From positions 1 to 51,775 of the forward strand of contig NZ_BJVJ01000044.1 in the NCBI RefSeq assembly GCF_007989085.1: a stretch of DNA of 51,775 nt, written 5' to 3'. The notes beneath the pieces are model-generated. The model searched no databases. It was not told the origin of the DNA and saw only the letters and a list, made by a program, of their open reading frames with translations. Below are positions 34,968 through 43,233 of the stretch, one piece after another. Position 1 is the first letter of the stretch, and every line of letters starts with the position of its first letter. Origin of the DNA: Pseudonocardia sulfidoxydans NBRC 16205 (GTDB lineage: Bacteria > Actinomycetota > Actinomycetes > Mycobacteriales > Pseudonocardiaceae). The translations under genes and the position numbers were made by a program.

Positions 34968-35975
34968 TCACCGGAACCGGCTGATGACGTCGTCGCCGAA
35001 CGTCCGAATGGCGGTCTCGGCCTCCTTGCGCCCGATCCCGGGAAGCCACATGCGCGGGTGGAAGTGGAAGTCGCCGATGCGGTCCTGCATGCGGCGGATC
35101 TGCTCGTAGACCTCTGCGGGTGTGCCGAGGATCGCGGCCTCCTGTTGCAGGCTCTCCCTGATCGCGGCGTCGTCGGAGGACGCGGAGTAGAGCCCCTCGA
35201 GCTCTCCGGACGTCAGCGCCACGTACAGCCGATGGATGTAGTCGTAGCTCTTCTTGTACTTGCCCCATGCGTCGCCGTCGCGGTCGACGAAGCAGTACTT
35301 CGTGACGCAGACGTCGAGGTCGTCCCTCGCCCCGGCGGCACGGACCTTGTCGATGCGCTCGGCGAGGGTCTCGAAGTCGCTTGTGCCGCTGGACAGAAAC
35401 CCGTCGGCGCCGCGGGCGGCGCGCATGACGGCCTCTTCTGCGATGCCGCCCAGGTAGATGGGGACCGTTTTCGAGCCGGGTTTCGGCGTCACGTCCACTC
35501 CGTCGTAGGAGTAGTACTTGCCGTGGTGGTCGACCGGCCCGCGCCAGGCGGCCCGGAGGATCTCGACGATCTCGTCGAGGCGGCCGCCGCGTTCGGAGCG
35601 CTTTACGCCGAATGTCTCGAACTCCTCCTGGCGGTAGCCGACCGCGAGACCGAGGTCGAATCGCCCCTTCGAGAGGATGTCGAGCACCGCGGCGTCCTCG
35701 GCGAGCCTGATGGGGTCGTAGAACGGCGCCACCGCGATGCCGGTGCCGATGCGCAGGCTGGTGGTGCGGGCCGCAATCGCCGCGGCGACGGGCATCAGCG
35801 ACGGGAGCCAGCCGTCGGGCACGCCGTGGTGTTCGGAGAGCCAGAACGAGTCGAAGCCGACCTGTTCGGCGAGGACCGCCAAGTCGAGGAGGTCGTCGTA
35901 GATCTGCTCGAAGGAGCGCTCGTCGTCAGGGTGTTTCTGAAAGCTGACGCAGGCCAGGCCGAACTTCATCGCCAT
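34968..35975 (-). CDS. LLM-class flavin-dependent monooxygenase
   Basis: A 335-residue bacterial luciferase-like TIM-barrel oxidoreductase: MKFGLACVSF, GFDSFWLSEHHG, RTTSLRIGTGIAVAPFYDP, and KGRFDLGLAVGYRQEEF. It uses reduced FMN (or F420) and O2 to oxidise small molecules; relatives include RutA, alkane sulfonate and amine monooxygenases. I chose ATG 35975, with GGGAG eight bases upstream; longer versions add an unconserved Arg/Ser-rich region. It is the first gene of the catabolic operon and faces the RpiR regulator across 441 bases. Confidence 0.9.
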   Translation of the reverse strand: MAMKFGLACVSFQKHPDDERSFEQIYDDLLDLAVLAEQVGFDSFWLSEHHGVPDGWLPSLMPVAAAIAARTTSLRIGTGIAVAPFYDPIRLAEDAAVLDILSKGRFDLGLAVGYRQEEFETFGVKRSERGGRLDEIVEILRAAWRGPVDHHGKYYSYDGVDVTPKPGSKTVPIYLGGIAEEAVMRAARGADGFLSSGTSDFETLAERIDKVRAAGARDDLDVCVTKYCFVDRDGDAWGKYKKSYDYIHRLYVALTSGELEGLYSASSDDAAIRESLQQEAAILGTPAEVYEQIRRMQDRIGDFHFHPRMWLPGIGRKEAETAIRTFGDDVISRFR

Positions 35976-36079
35976 CGAGAGGTCTCCCTGCTTCCGTCGG
36001 TGTCCATCCCCGCAGGAAGCACGCGTCGTACGACCGCGCCGTGACCAACGGCGGTCCTCCGACGACCAGCTCCAGATCG

Positions 36080-36122
36080 TGCAGTGGATGTTGCAGTGGC
36101 GGTGCAATGCAACGACTGTTGC
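36080..36122. promoter_or_regulatory. Cluster of GTTGCA/TGCAAC half-sites
   Basis: GTTGCA (36090-36095) and TGCAAC (36108-36113) form an inverted pair around 12 bases. TGCAGTGG occurs at 36080-36087 and again at 36092-36099, and GTTGC at 36118-36122. It lies about 105 bases before the LLM gene start, in the divergent promoter region, and probably binds the RpiR regulator. Confidence 0.55.
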
Positions 36123-36350
36123 TTACACGGAGGGTCGTGTCAATGCTCCGAGTGGCTGTGCGGGCACCGAAATCCAGAGCGGTGCCGCAGATCGGTGCGA
36201 CGCCCGCGGCGCCGGCCCACACAGTCGGTGCGGCGCCGACCGTGCGTGCATCAGAGCCGCTGAACTGCAGTAACAGTGCGCAGCCGGCATGCAGCTGCGC
36301 GTGGGATCTCGACGACGATTCGTCCCGTCGACGAGAAGGTCAGGCGAAGC

Positions 36351-36416
36351 GTTGCAGTCCATGCCGTTCTGCAGCGAACGTTGCACCGGGTCCCGCCCCG
36401 CCCTACGCTGCAGCGC
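36351..36416. promoter_or_regulatory. Second GTTGCA cluster, before the rpiR-type gene
   Basis: GTTGCA occurs at 36351-36356 and 36380-36385. TGCAGC follows at 36370 and 36409, the last immediately upstream of the GTG start. The same motif appears near the divergent operon, so this is a likely autoregulatory site. Confidence 0.5.
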
Positions 36417-37337
36417 GTGACTCAATCGGCCAGCGCTGCAGCAGACGATGCGCCCGGCGGCTCGACCGCGGTGCCGGCGGCGTCCCTGAACGACTCCGAG
36501 CCGGACTGGCTGACCTCGCTGGTCGAGGACGCACGGCTCACCCCGAAGGGACGCACGGTCGCGCACTCGCTCGCGTCGAACCCACGGCTCGGTGCCTTCG
36601 GCTCGGTCGCGGAGTTCGCCGAGAAGTGCGACGTCAACGCTGCAACGGTGATCCGGTTCGCTCAGCGGCTCGGGTTCAAGGGCTGGAGCGACTTCCAACT
36701 CAACTTCCGGCACCGCTACCTGGCGAGCCTGCTGCAGACCGACGCCGAACAGAACCCCGCCGATCGTCAGGGCAGCTCCGTCTTCAGATCGGCCGTTCAG
36801 CGCGACATCGAGAACCTCCACGCGACTCTCGACTCGGTCGATCCGGGGGAGTTCGACAAGATCGCGGAGCTCATCGCGCGCGCACCCAAGACGCTTGTGA
36901 TCGGTGGCGGCACCTACGGACTGCTGGCCAGGGTTCTTGCGCACCACGCCTCGTACATGGGTTACGACGTGAGGTGCGAGGCCCATGACGGCGCGCGGCT
37001 GGTGGTGGCGCTGTCGCAACTCGACCCGGGAGACATGCTGGTTGCGGTCAACTTCTGGCAGCCCGTTCGCCAGATCCTCGACGCCGTCGAGTGGGCCCGC
37101 GAGCAGAAGATCGAGACGGCGGTCGTCGTCGATTCGCGTTTCTCCCCGCTCGCGGATCGGGCTGACCACGCCTTGATCGTTCCGTCCGAGGGAATCGCGT
37201 ACTTCCAATCGCTGAGCGCAGGAATGTCTCTGATGCACGCGCTGCTAGCGAAGCTGCACGAACTCGGCGGTGAAAGGGCGACGGAGCGTATCCGTCGAGG
37301 GGAGAAGCTCTGGGGCAAGCTGGGCGTCCTTCGTTGA
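36417..37337 (+). CDS. RpiR/MurR-family transcriptional regulator
   Basis: A 306-residue regulator. The N-terminal RpiR helix-turn-helix is at about residues 30-95 (NPRLGAFGSVAEFAEKCDVN, then ATVIRFAQRLGFKGWSDFQ). The C-terminal SIS sugar/phosphate-type domain is at about 145-285 (TLVIGGGTYGLLARVLAHHA and ETAVVVDSRFSPLADRADH). GTG 36417 is chosen because upstream codons are Arg-rich and unconserved. It is divergent from the eight-gene catabolic operon and likely its regulator, with the effector bound in the SIS domain. Confidence 0.88.
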   Translation: MTQSASAAADDAPGGSTAVPAASLNDSEPDWLTSLVEDARLTPKGRTVAHSLASNPRLGAFGSVAEFAEKCDVNAATVIRFAQRLGFKGWSDFQLNFRHRYLASLLQTDAEQNPADRQGSSVFRSAVQRDIENLHATLDSVDPGEFDKIAELIARAPKTLVIGGGTYGLLARVLAHHASYMGYDVRCEAHDGARLVVALSQLDPGDMLVAVNFWQPVRQILDAVEWAREQKIETAVVVDSRFSPLADRADHALIVPSEGIAYFQSLSAGMSLMHALLAKLHELGGERATERIRRGEKLWGKLGVLR

Positions 37338-37773
37338 TCATGACGGTTTCGGCCCCATGGATGATGTCGCTCAGTAGTACGAGCCCTTCGCGGACGGAAC
37401 GCTGATAACTGAGACGATCGAGGAACCATCGGCTGTGTAGCGACGCGAGACCGTAGTGAGACCGGAACCGTCGCCGTCGGTCGAGGCTCGCCACTGTTAT
37501 GTACAGCAGCTGGAGCGAGAAGACGGCGAACTGATGGTGGTGCCGCCTGGCGGCGGCGGGCCTGATGGCCCTTTGGCTGGCACGGCCTCACTCACGGTCA
37601 AGGGCGCTGCGCTGCGCTCCGCGTCGCTGCGCGACAGACCTTCGGTCTGCCCGTGGACCGTGAGCCTCGACGGCCGTGCGGGTGCGCCTTACGGCGGCGG
37701 GGAACACAGCGCCCCGCCACCCCAAGGGGACAGGGCCACCAGGCCTGGTTCTCTTCGATGCCGGGAGGCCGCC
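37338..37773. other. Intergenic region ending in a structured leader
   Basis: About 435 bases. The first 250 hold nothing I recognise. From 37598 a conserved double-hairpin leader begins that also occurs at 51267. The junction near 37500 may be the left limit of the plasmid-like region. Confidence 0.4.
37598..37655 (+). ncRNA. Structured leader, copy 1
   Basis: 30 bases starting TCAAGGGCGCTGCGC are identical to copy 2 at 51267. Two hairpins follow, GTCGC-TGC-GCGAC and CAGACC-TTC-GGTCTG. The loops differ between copies while stems are kept. It ends 118 bases before the start codon of the gene at 37774, nearly the same distance as copy 2. A regulatory RNA or protein-binding site is inferred. 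Confidence 0.55.
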
Positions 37774-38379
37774 ATGACCACCACCAACACCCCCGACACC
37801 ACCACCGGGCGTGCCGCTGGGGGCGCGCGGAAGGGCCGCCGCCGTGCCGACGCGGACGGCACCCTGCCCGCGGACGTCCCGCAGACGGTCGAGGCGCCGG
37901 TGGGGGCGTGTGCGGTGATGGGTGTCCTCGTCCGGGTGGCCGGGGCGGTCCCGATCCGGCTGGACATGTCCCACGTGGGCACCCACGAGATGCAGCTCGG
38001 CCTGTCCCTGGGCACGATCCTGATCTACCTGCGGACCGCGATCACCGCGCACGCGATCGCGGACGGCTGGGCGAACGCGGCGCTGCTGGCTCGGGGTCTG
38101 CCGATGAGCGCGGTGGGGAAGCGTCCGATGCCGGTCGGGCCGTCGACGGTGGGGGCGATGGCGCGGATGGCCGGGGTCCCGCGCGTGGTCACCGGGTGGC
38201 AGGACGCCGTGGCGGGGACGACGCGTCCGGCGTTGTTGCGGATTCAGGCGGGTCCGGTGACGTGGGAGGTGTGTGACACCGCTGCATATCGGTCGATGTT
38301 GCGGGGGTGGCGGCAGGCTGCGCAGATGCTCGACGCGGGCGCCACCCTGGACACCGAGGATGCCGACGGCGGCGAGTGA
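37774..38379 (+). CDS. Hypothetical protein with conserved structured leader
   Basis: A 201-residue protein of unknown family. The first 50 residues are Thr/Arg/Ala-rich and likely disordered. The core (ACAVMGVLVRVAGAVPIRLD, then IYLRTAITAHAIADGWANAALLARGL) looks globular and hydrophobic-rich without clear transmembrane helices. GGGAGG lies six bases before the ATG. Its leader and N-terminal style (Met, Thr-rich) match the ParB-domain gene at 51442, which suggests the same plasmid or integrative-element regulon. Confidence 0.65.
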   Translation: MTTTNTPDTTTGRAAGGARKGRRRADADGTLPADVPQTVEAPVGACAVMGVLVRVAGAVPIRLDMSHVGTHEMQLGLSLGTILIYLRTAITAHAIADGWANAALLARGLPMSAVGKRPMPVGPSTVGAMARMAGVPRVVTGWQDAVAGTTRPALLRIQAGPVTWEVCDTAAYRSMLRGWRQAAQMLDAGATLDTEDADGGE

Positions 38380-38493
38380 TCCGGGGCGGGGTGGTCAAGG
38401 GCTGATGGGCGGGGTGTGGATGGCTGGGCCGGGTTGTGGACAACCCGGCCCGGCCATCACCGTCGCAACGTCGAACGAGGTGAGGATGCGGCC

Positions 38494-38808
38494 ATGGACG
38501 ACATCACGGGGACAGCAGGAGACAGCGCAGGCAGAGGTGCGCGGTGGTCGGTGGGGGTGCTCGCGTCGGGCGTGGAGAACCTCGAGTGGCTGGACGGGGG
38601 GACCGCGCCGTCGGTCGGGGCGGCGTGGGCGGCGGCGACCGCGGCGATGATGGCGGCGCTGCAGGTGTGGGGCCGTCAGGAGTTCTGGCTGTCGGTGGCC
38701 GGGGCGCCGGTGATGATGATCCCCGGCCTGACTGCCGATGGGCGGGTGGACGTCGACGACGTCCGCGCGGGCCTCGACGAGCTCGCCGCCCACGCCATCT
38801 ATCCCTGA
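38494..38808 (+). CDS. Hypothetical protein
   Basis: 104 residues of unknown family: VGVLASGVENLEWLDGGTAP, two short helices with AAWAAATAAMMAAL, then FWLSVAGAPVMMIPGLTADG and an acidic end. Co-directional with the gene at 37774 and 114 bases after it. A GAGG stretch precedes the ATG. The balanced, acidic composition supports a real gene, but no function is suggested. Confidence 0.55.
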   Translation: MDDITGTAGDSAGRGARWSVGVLASGVENLEWLDGGTAPSVGAAWAAATAAMMAALQVWGRQEFWLSVAGAPVMMIPGLTADGRVDVDDVRAGLDELAAHAIYP

Positions 38809-38853
38809 CCGTCGACCGGTGGGGTCGGGTGTCGCCGGGGTGTTCGTGCGGGG

Positions 38854-38880
38854 TGCGCTCAAGGCCGCGCGGGCCGAGAA
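38854..38880. repeat. 27-bp dispersed repeat, copy 1
   Basis: The stretch beginning TGCGCTCAAGGCCGCGCG is identical to 51173-51199. Both copies lie in the plasmid-like part and in non-coding positions. Function unknown. Confidence 0.7.
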
Positions 38881-38982
38881 CCGATTGCGGACCGGCCACA
38901 GGCCGGCGGCCGGCATCGCAGTGTGTCGGTGGCTGGTGCCGCCGACAGGGCGACGCGCCGGCAGGCCTTGCACCTCTACGAT

Positions 38983-38998
38983 GCGAACAAATGTTCGA
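38983..38998. promoter_or_regulatory. Near-consensus LexA box over a start codon
   Basis: GCGAAC-AAAT-GTTCGA matches the actinobacterial SOS box TCGAAC-N4-GTTCGA except at the first base. It overlaps the ATG (38991-38993) of the next gene, so LexA binding there would block transcription or initiation. Confidence 0.65.
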
Positions 38999-39314
38999 GC
39001 GTGAGTTGCGGGTGTGGGTGAGGTGTGGGGTGCGGCGGGAGGTGTGGGTGAAGCTGGAGTTCCTGTACCGGCAGCGCAACTTTCCACCCCGCCGGCCGGC
39101 GGACACGCGGTTGGTGGTGGATGCGTCGGGGGAGGTGCCGGGGGTGTTGCACCGGTGGGTGCGCCAGGGCACGGGGGAGTGGCTGGCGGTGGTGTCGTTC
39201 TCGGTGCCGTACGTCGACCGTGACCCGAGCGTGGGGCTGGAGCTGGTGGAGCAGCTGGTGCCGTCGGAGGCGGTGCGTCCCCGCAAGTACGGCGGCTCTC
39301 GCCGCGCCCGTTGA
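38991..39314 (+). CDS. Hypothetical protein under a LexA box
   Basis: A 107-residue basic protein: MFERELRVWVRCGVRREVWV, many Arg, strands such as WLAVVSFSVPYVD, and a C-terminal RKYGGSRRAR tail. Unknown family. The start codon lies inside a near-perfect LexA box, so leaderless, SOS-induced expression is plausible. Base composition and codon third positions fit a real gene. Confidence 0.55.
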   Translation: MFERELRVWVRCGVRREVWVKLEFLYRQRNFPPRRPADTRLVVDASGEVPGVLHRWVRQGTGEWLAVVSFSVPYVDRDPSVGLELVEQLVPSEAVRPRKYGGSRRAR

Positions 39315-39388
39315 GGACCCGACCCGGCCTGGCTGCCGCGACCGACCGTCACCGGGGGCCGGCCGCGGCGCCTCGCCTGCGCGGGGCT

Positions 39389-40510
39389 CTAGTGGTCGGC
39401 TGACTGGTAGAGGCTGTAGCCGAACTCGCCGATCGGGACCGCGTACCACGCGGGGCCGTTCTCCTCGTGGGAGCTGGTGACGGCGACGACTGTGCCGGCC
39501 CCGGTCGCGGGGTTGAATCCGGTCATCCAGGGCCCGCCGGAGAAGCCGGGGGTCATCGCGCACGGCATGGTCAGCGCGTTGTTGACGGTGGGGGCGACGG
39601 CGATCGCGCGGGTCGAGCAGCGCCGCAGGCTGCGTCCGTCGAATGGGGGCTCGGCGGGGTAGCCGAGTGCGGTGACCGCGGTCCCGGCCGGGGGCGGGGT
39701 GAACGAGATGCCTTGGGAGCCGACGACGTCTTGGAAGCTGCGTCCGTTTTGGCGGGCCAGCTGAATGAATGCGACGTCGTAGGCGGGGTCACCGGACTCG
39801 CGCCAGCGTGAGTCGACCCAGGCGGCGGTGATCGGCCAGCTGCCGTAGGGGGCGTCGTCGCCGGCGCGGCCGGGGATGAACGCGTCGAAGTCCTGGCCGT
39901 AGGTGGAGAAGTAGCGGGCCATCGGCCCAGTCTTGGGGTGGTAGACGCAGTGGGCGGCGGTGACGGCGACGTTGCCGCTGTTCGAGGTGACGACGGTGGC
40001 GGTGCAGGCGTAGTCCTTGGACTGCATCTGGCCGACCGAGACCGCCCCTTCGGCCCGGTAGAACCCGGCGCTGGCATCGCCGGCGGCGCGCGGAGGCGCC
40101 TTGACGGCGGCGGTCGTGACCGACGAACAGCGCTCGGGCGAAACCGTGTCGTCGGGTGATGTGGTGCAGCCGGTACCGCGGGCGTCGAGCGCGAGACGGT
40201 CCGCGACAGCTTGGGCGTCGCGCCCGAAGTCGTCGGGCTGGGAGGTGGACAGCGCACCGGGCACCGCGGCCGACACCCCGGCGGGCAGAGCCTCGGCGGG
40301 AAGCCGCGCTTGGTCTGATGCCCCGGCAACCGCAGCGGAGGGTGTTGCTGCGGTGTCCGGTGCAGCTGCAGAGTTCACCGCCGCGGAGGTGGCGATGGTG
40401 GAGGTGGCGACGGCGGGTCCGACCGCCGCGAGGAGCGCCAGCACGGCTGGCAGGGCGCGACCGGCGACTCTCGCGGGTCTCGACGGAGAACGCCGCGTCG
40501 GGGTCGTCAT
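39389..40510 (-). CDS. Secreted trypsin-like serine protease
   Basis: A 373-residue secreted protein. The signal peptide is a basic N-terminus followed by ALPAVLALLAAVGPAVA, and an Ala/Thr/Ser-rich linker follows. The chymotrypsin-fold catalytic residues are visible: His in TAAHC (near residue 195), Asp in YDVAFIQL (near 251), and Ser in GFSGGPW (near 327). The Ser-box TPGFSGGP is typical of V8/glutamyl-endopeptidase-like members. The substrate is unknown. The start ATG has no clear ribosome site. Confidence 0.9.
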   Translation of the reverse strand: MTTPTRRSPSRPARVAGRALPAVLALLAAVGPAVATSTIATSAAVNSAAAPDTAATPSAAVAGASDQARLPAEALPAGVSAAVPGALSTSQPDDFGRDAQAVADRLALDARGTGCTTSPDDTVSPERCSSVTTAAVKAPPRAAGDASAGFYRAEGAVSVGQMQSKDYACTATVVTSNSGNVAVTAAHCVYHPKTGPMARYFSTYGQDFDAFIPGRAGDDAPYGSWPITAAWVDSRWRESGDPAYDVAFIQLARQNGRSFQDVVGSQGISFTPPPAGTAVTALGYPAEPPFDGRSLRRCSTRAIAVAPTVNNALTMPCAMTPGFSGGPWMTGFNPATGAGTVVAVTSSHEENGPAWYAVPIGEFGYSLYQSADH

Positions 40511-40880
40511 GTGAGCCGGTCTAGGGCAGTGGTCTAGCGGGGGGTCGGGCCCGCGATGCCGCCGGCCTCGATACTGCCGCAGACGCGTTGCGGCGCAGGG
40601 GGTACACGCAAACCAGCTCCTCGAGGGTTGGCCGCGCAGCGCGGCGCACCGTGTGCAGGTCGTGATCATCGAGGCCGTCGCGGCGTGGCGGGCCCGGTTC
40701 GGCCAAACCGTTCACAGTCGCGACGGCGGCTCGCCGGTGCCGTTCGTCGCCGGTTTCGTTGCCGGCCTGTGGACCTCTGCCCGGTCAGGCGGCCTGCAAC
40801 CGTCGGCCTGGGAAGACCGTCGGACGGCCGGGCTCCGGACCGAACCCGTTGCGCCCGCGCTCCGCGACCCACGCCGGTGA

Positions 40881-41555
40881 TCAGGGCACGGCGGTCGAGA
40901 CGTCGAACATGGACGTGATGATCGCCTCGGGGTCGAGCGCTTCGAGGCGCGCTCGCTTGCTCGGCTTGTGGGCGAACGCCACTGCCGGCGAGCCGACCAG
41001 GTGCGCGACCTCGATGTCGGTCTCGGAGTCGCCGATCATGACGCACTCGGCGGCGGTTGTGGCGAGTGCGGTCATGGCTTCCCGCAGCAGGTGCGGGTGC
41101 GGCTTCATCAGGTCCGGGCGTCGTGGCACGCGGCCCGCGACCCCGGCGACGAGTCCAGTCAGGCCCGCTCGTTTCAGGTAGGCCCTGACTGCGTCGGCCG
41201 AGTTGTTGCTGACGATGGTGATCGTTCTGCCCGCCGCGACCAGCGCGGACACGGCCTGGGCAGCGCCCGGCGTGGCCGTTGCGGTGGCGACGGCAGCGAC
41301 CTCCTGGCCGACGAAGTCCGACTCGATCCGGGACAGGCACCCCGCGTCGATGGTCGCGGCGTGGCGGAGGACGTCGAGCGGGTCGTCGGTGGCGGCAATG
41401 TCTGCGGGAACGGGTGCCCCGCCGTCGCGGAGGCGTTCGCGGAGGTGGTTGGCGACCACGCGGGAGGAGGTGCCGCCGTAGACCGCGCACACCGGCCCGT
41501 CGAAGTCGAGCAGCACGTGCGGGCGCGCGAGCAGGCCCGCCAGGTCCTCAGGCAA
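40881..41555 (-). CDS. HAD-family hydrolase (phosphoglycolate phosphatase-like)
   Basis: A 224-residue HAD phosphatase. Motif I DFDGP (nucleophile Asp near residue 17), motif II SNNS, motif III Lys in LMKPHPHLL and motif IV GDSETD are all present. A helical cap lies between motifs I and II. The start is probably TTG 41555, overlapping the end of the PP2C-like gene by eight bases. It probably dephosphorylates a small metabolite; the target is unknown. Confidence 0.85.
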   Translation of the reverse strand: MPEDLAGLLARPHVLLDFDGPVCAVYGGTSSRVVANHLRERLRDGGAPVPADIAATDDPLDVLRHAATIDAGCLSRIESDFVGQEVAAVATATATPGAAQAVSALVAAGRTITIVSNNSADAVRAYLKRAGLTGLVAGVAGRVPRRPDLMKPHPHLLREAMTALATTAAECVMIGDSETDIEVAHLVGSPAVAFAHKPSKRARLEALDPEAIITSMFDVSTAVP

Positions 41556-42382
41556 GGCCCGCCACCTGGGCGATCGCGACGAGGGTCTTGTCGTCGTGGC
41601 GTTTCGCTCGCGGGAGGACGCGGCCGTCGGGGTCGTCCTCGGCCTCCCACCGGTGAAACTCGGCCAGGAGCGCGTCGAGCTGGCGCTCGTCGGACCAGGC
41701 GATGTCCTGCCAGTCCCGACCTGTGTGCGTGATGAGGTCGGCGGCGCCGTCGCTGGCCACGACCGCCCACTCCATCGCGGCGCGCTCGACCTGCTCGACC
41801 ACCCCGTGGTGCGCCGCGTCGGGGTCGGTCTCGGCGATCCAGTAACCGCCCTCGGTGTTGCGGGCGCGGCGCTCGGCTCGCTGGAGCTCGGCGAGCGTGG
41901 CCCGATGCTCGTCGTCGTAGCCGCCGCCGGCGATGAGCCTGTCGCGGTACCGGTCCCGCACCGGCACGGCGACGCGGGCGAGTCGATCGTCGGACAGATG
42001 GTGGGCCGTCGAGCCCCCGCCGCGGCGGGTCGTGCCGTAGACGATCGGGCTGTCGCCGAGGACGTAGAGGTCGACGATGTCGCGACGAACACGCAGGACC
42101 GCGACCGTGCTCGACGGCGATGCGCGGGGTGTCAGGTGCAGCTCGGCGGTGGTTGCGGCGATGGCGGTGGCGACCGCATCGGCGACGGGTATGTCGTCGT
42201 GCTGCTGCAGGGCTGCGGTGATGCGAGCGGCGAGGGACTGCACGTAGGTGACCGGGGAGACGTCGACCGGTTCGAACGCGCTCGCACCGTCGAGCAGGAC
42301 GACCCCGAACGGAGCCACGATCGCGAGATCGGCGTTATCGGCGTCGTCGCCGCCGGGGCGACTGCAGGGTAATCGCGTTCAT
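41548..42382 (-). pseudogene. PP2C-like phosphatase with frameshift near its start
   Basis: From about 42318 the frame reads as a PP2C-type protein phosphatase: VVLLDGAS, VLGDSPIVYG, VASDGAADLI and a C-terminal DDKTLVAI carry the metal Asp residues. The conserved N-terminal part (PGGDDADNADLAIVAPFG) continues upstream in this frame with no start codon. An ATG with GAGGA upstream at 42382 reads MNAITLQSP and joins it only after a one-base shift at a GGGG/CCCC run (42355-42358). Either the run is a mutation, a sequence error, or translation shifts frame there. It is coupled to the HAD gene. Confidence 0.6.
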
Positions 42383-42605
42383 GTCGGGTCCTCAGCGGGT
42401 CGGGGGCGAGATCAGCTCGCGGCCTCGTGCGGGTTGTGCAGTCGAGATCGCCGACGGCGATCATGGGCGAACTGTGGCGGGCCGCGACGGTGCCGCCCGC
42501 CACCTGAACATCGGATCGGTGGCTGGCGGCCAGCGGAGGGTGTCGGATCTACGGCCAGCGGGTGATCCTCATTGTGGGGCGGCTGCGTGTGATTGGTGGC
42601 GGGGT

Positions 42606-43040
42606 TCAGCCCTCGTTGTAGGGACGGAGACCGACTGCGCCGGTGCAGTGGGAGACCGGTCCGTCAAGGAGCTCGACGTCGGCGACTGCGGCGTAGCCGT
42701 AGGTCCGGTGAGCGGGATCGTGGTAGGTCACCGTGATCCCGTACCGGTACGGGGTGAAGTCGGCCGAGCCGACGTGGTGGCTCCAGCAGTCCACGCTGAC
42801 CCGGTCGGTGGCGCCTGCGTGGGCGATCACCGGGCACGTGGCGCGGGCGCACTGGTAGATGGCGACGTTGTTACCGGTGAGCTGGGCGGCGGTGGGTTCA
42901 TGGGCGTACTGCGGGCCGACGGGGACCACCGGGGCCGGTTGCGCAGCGGCCGTCGACGCCGCGAGAGGGAGGGCGAGGACGGCGACGAGCGCGGCGATCA
43001 GGCAGGTGAGGGCCAGTGCGGCGCGGCGCGGCAAGGACAT
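42606..43040 (-). CDS. Secreted SH3-like hypothetical protein
   Basis: 144 residues. A signal peptide (basic MSLPRRA, then a hydrophobic LTCLIAALVAVLALPLA) is followed by a small beta-rich domain with an SH3-like pattern: NNVAIYQCARATCPVIAHA, then VDCWSH and a C-terminal CTGAVG. Four cysteines could form two disulfides outside the cell. GAGGAG precedes the ATG with a nine-base gap. Function unknown. Confidence 0.7.
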   Translation of the reverse strand: MSLPRRAALALTCLIAALVAVLALPLAASTAAAQPAPVVPVGPQYAHEPTAAQLTGNNVAIYQCARATCPVIAHAGATDRVSVDCWSHHVGSADFTPYRYGITVTYHDPAHRTYGYAAVADVELLDGPVSHCTGAVGLRPYNEG

Positions 43041-43044
43041 GCGG

Positions 43045-43092
43045 ATCAGCTCCTCGAGACGGGGGCGCGTGGCTGCGCGGGGCGTGATCATC
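43045..43092 (-). repeat. Leader-like segment resembling 40614-40670
   Basis: CAGCTCCTCGAG and CGTGATCATC, on the plus strand, bound a GC-rich core. The same two ends occur at 40614-40625 and 40661-40670 upstream of the protease gene. Possibly a shared promoter or leader remnant; the match is short. Confidence 0.3.
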
Positions 43093-43233
43093 ACTGCGGC
43101 CGCGAGCTTGTGGGGTCGGTTCGACGATTCCGTTCACGGGTGCGATCGGAGCCCACGTGCTCTGCTGGCGCTGCCCCGTCGACGTCGGCCCGACTGCCCA
43201 ACTCCACGCGCTCGGCTCGGCGTGGTGGTCGGA

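Noticed and set aside
40653..40880. Possible small plus-strand gene of 75 residues
   Set aside because: Start and composition are plausible, but there is no ribosome site or recognisable feature, and the C-terminal part is Arg/Pro-rich; too weak to list.
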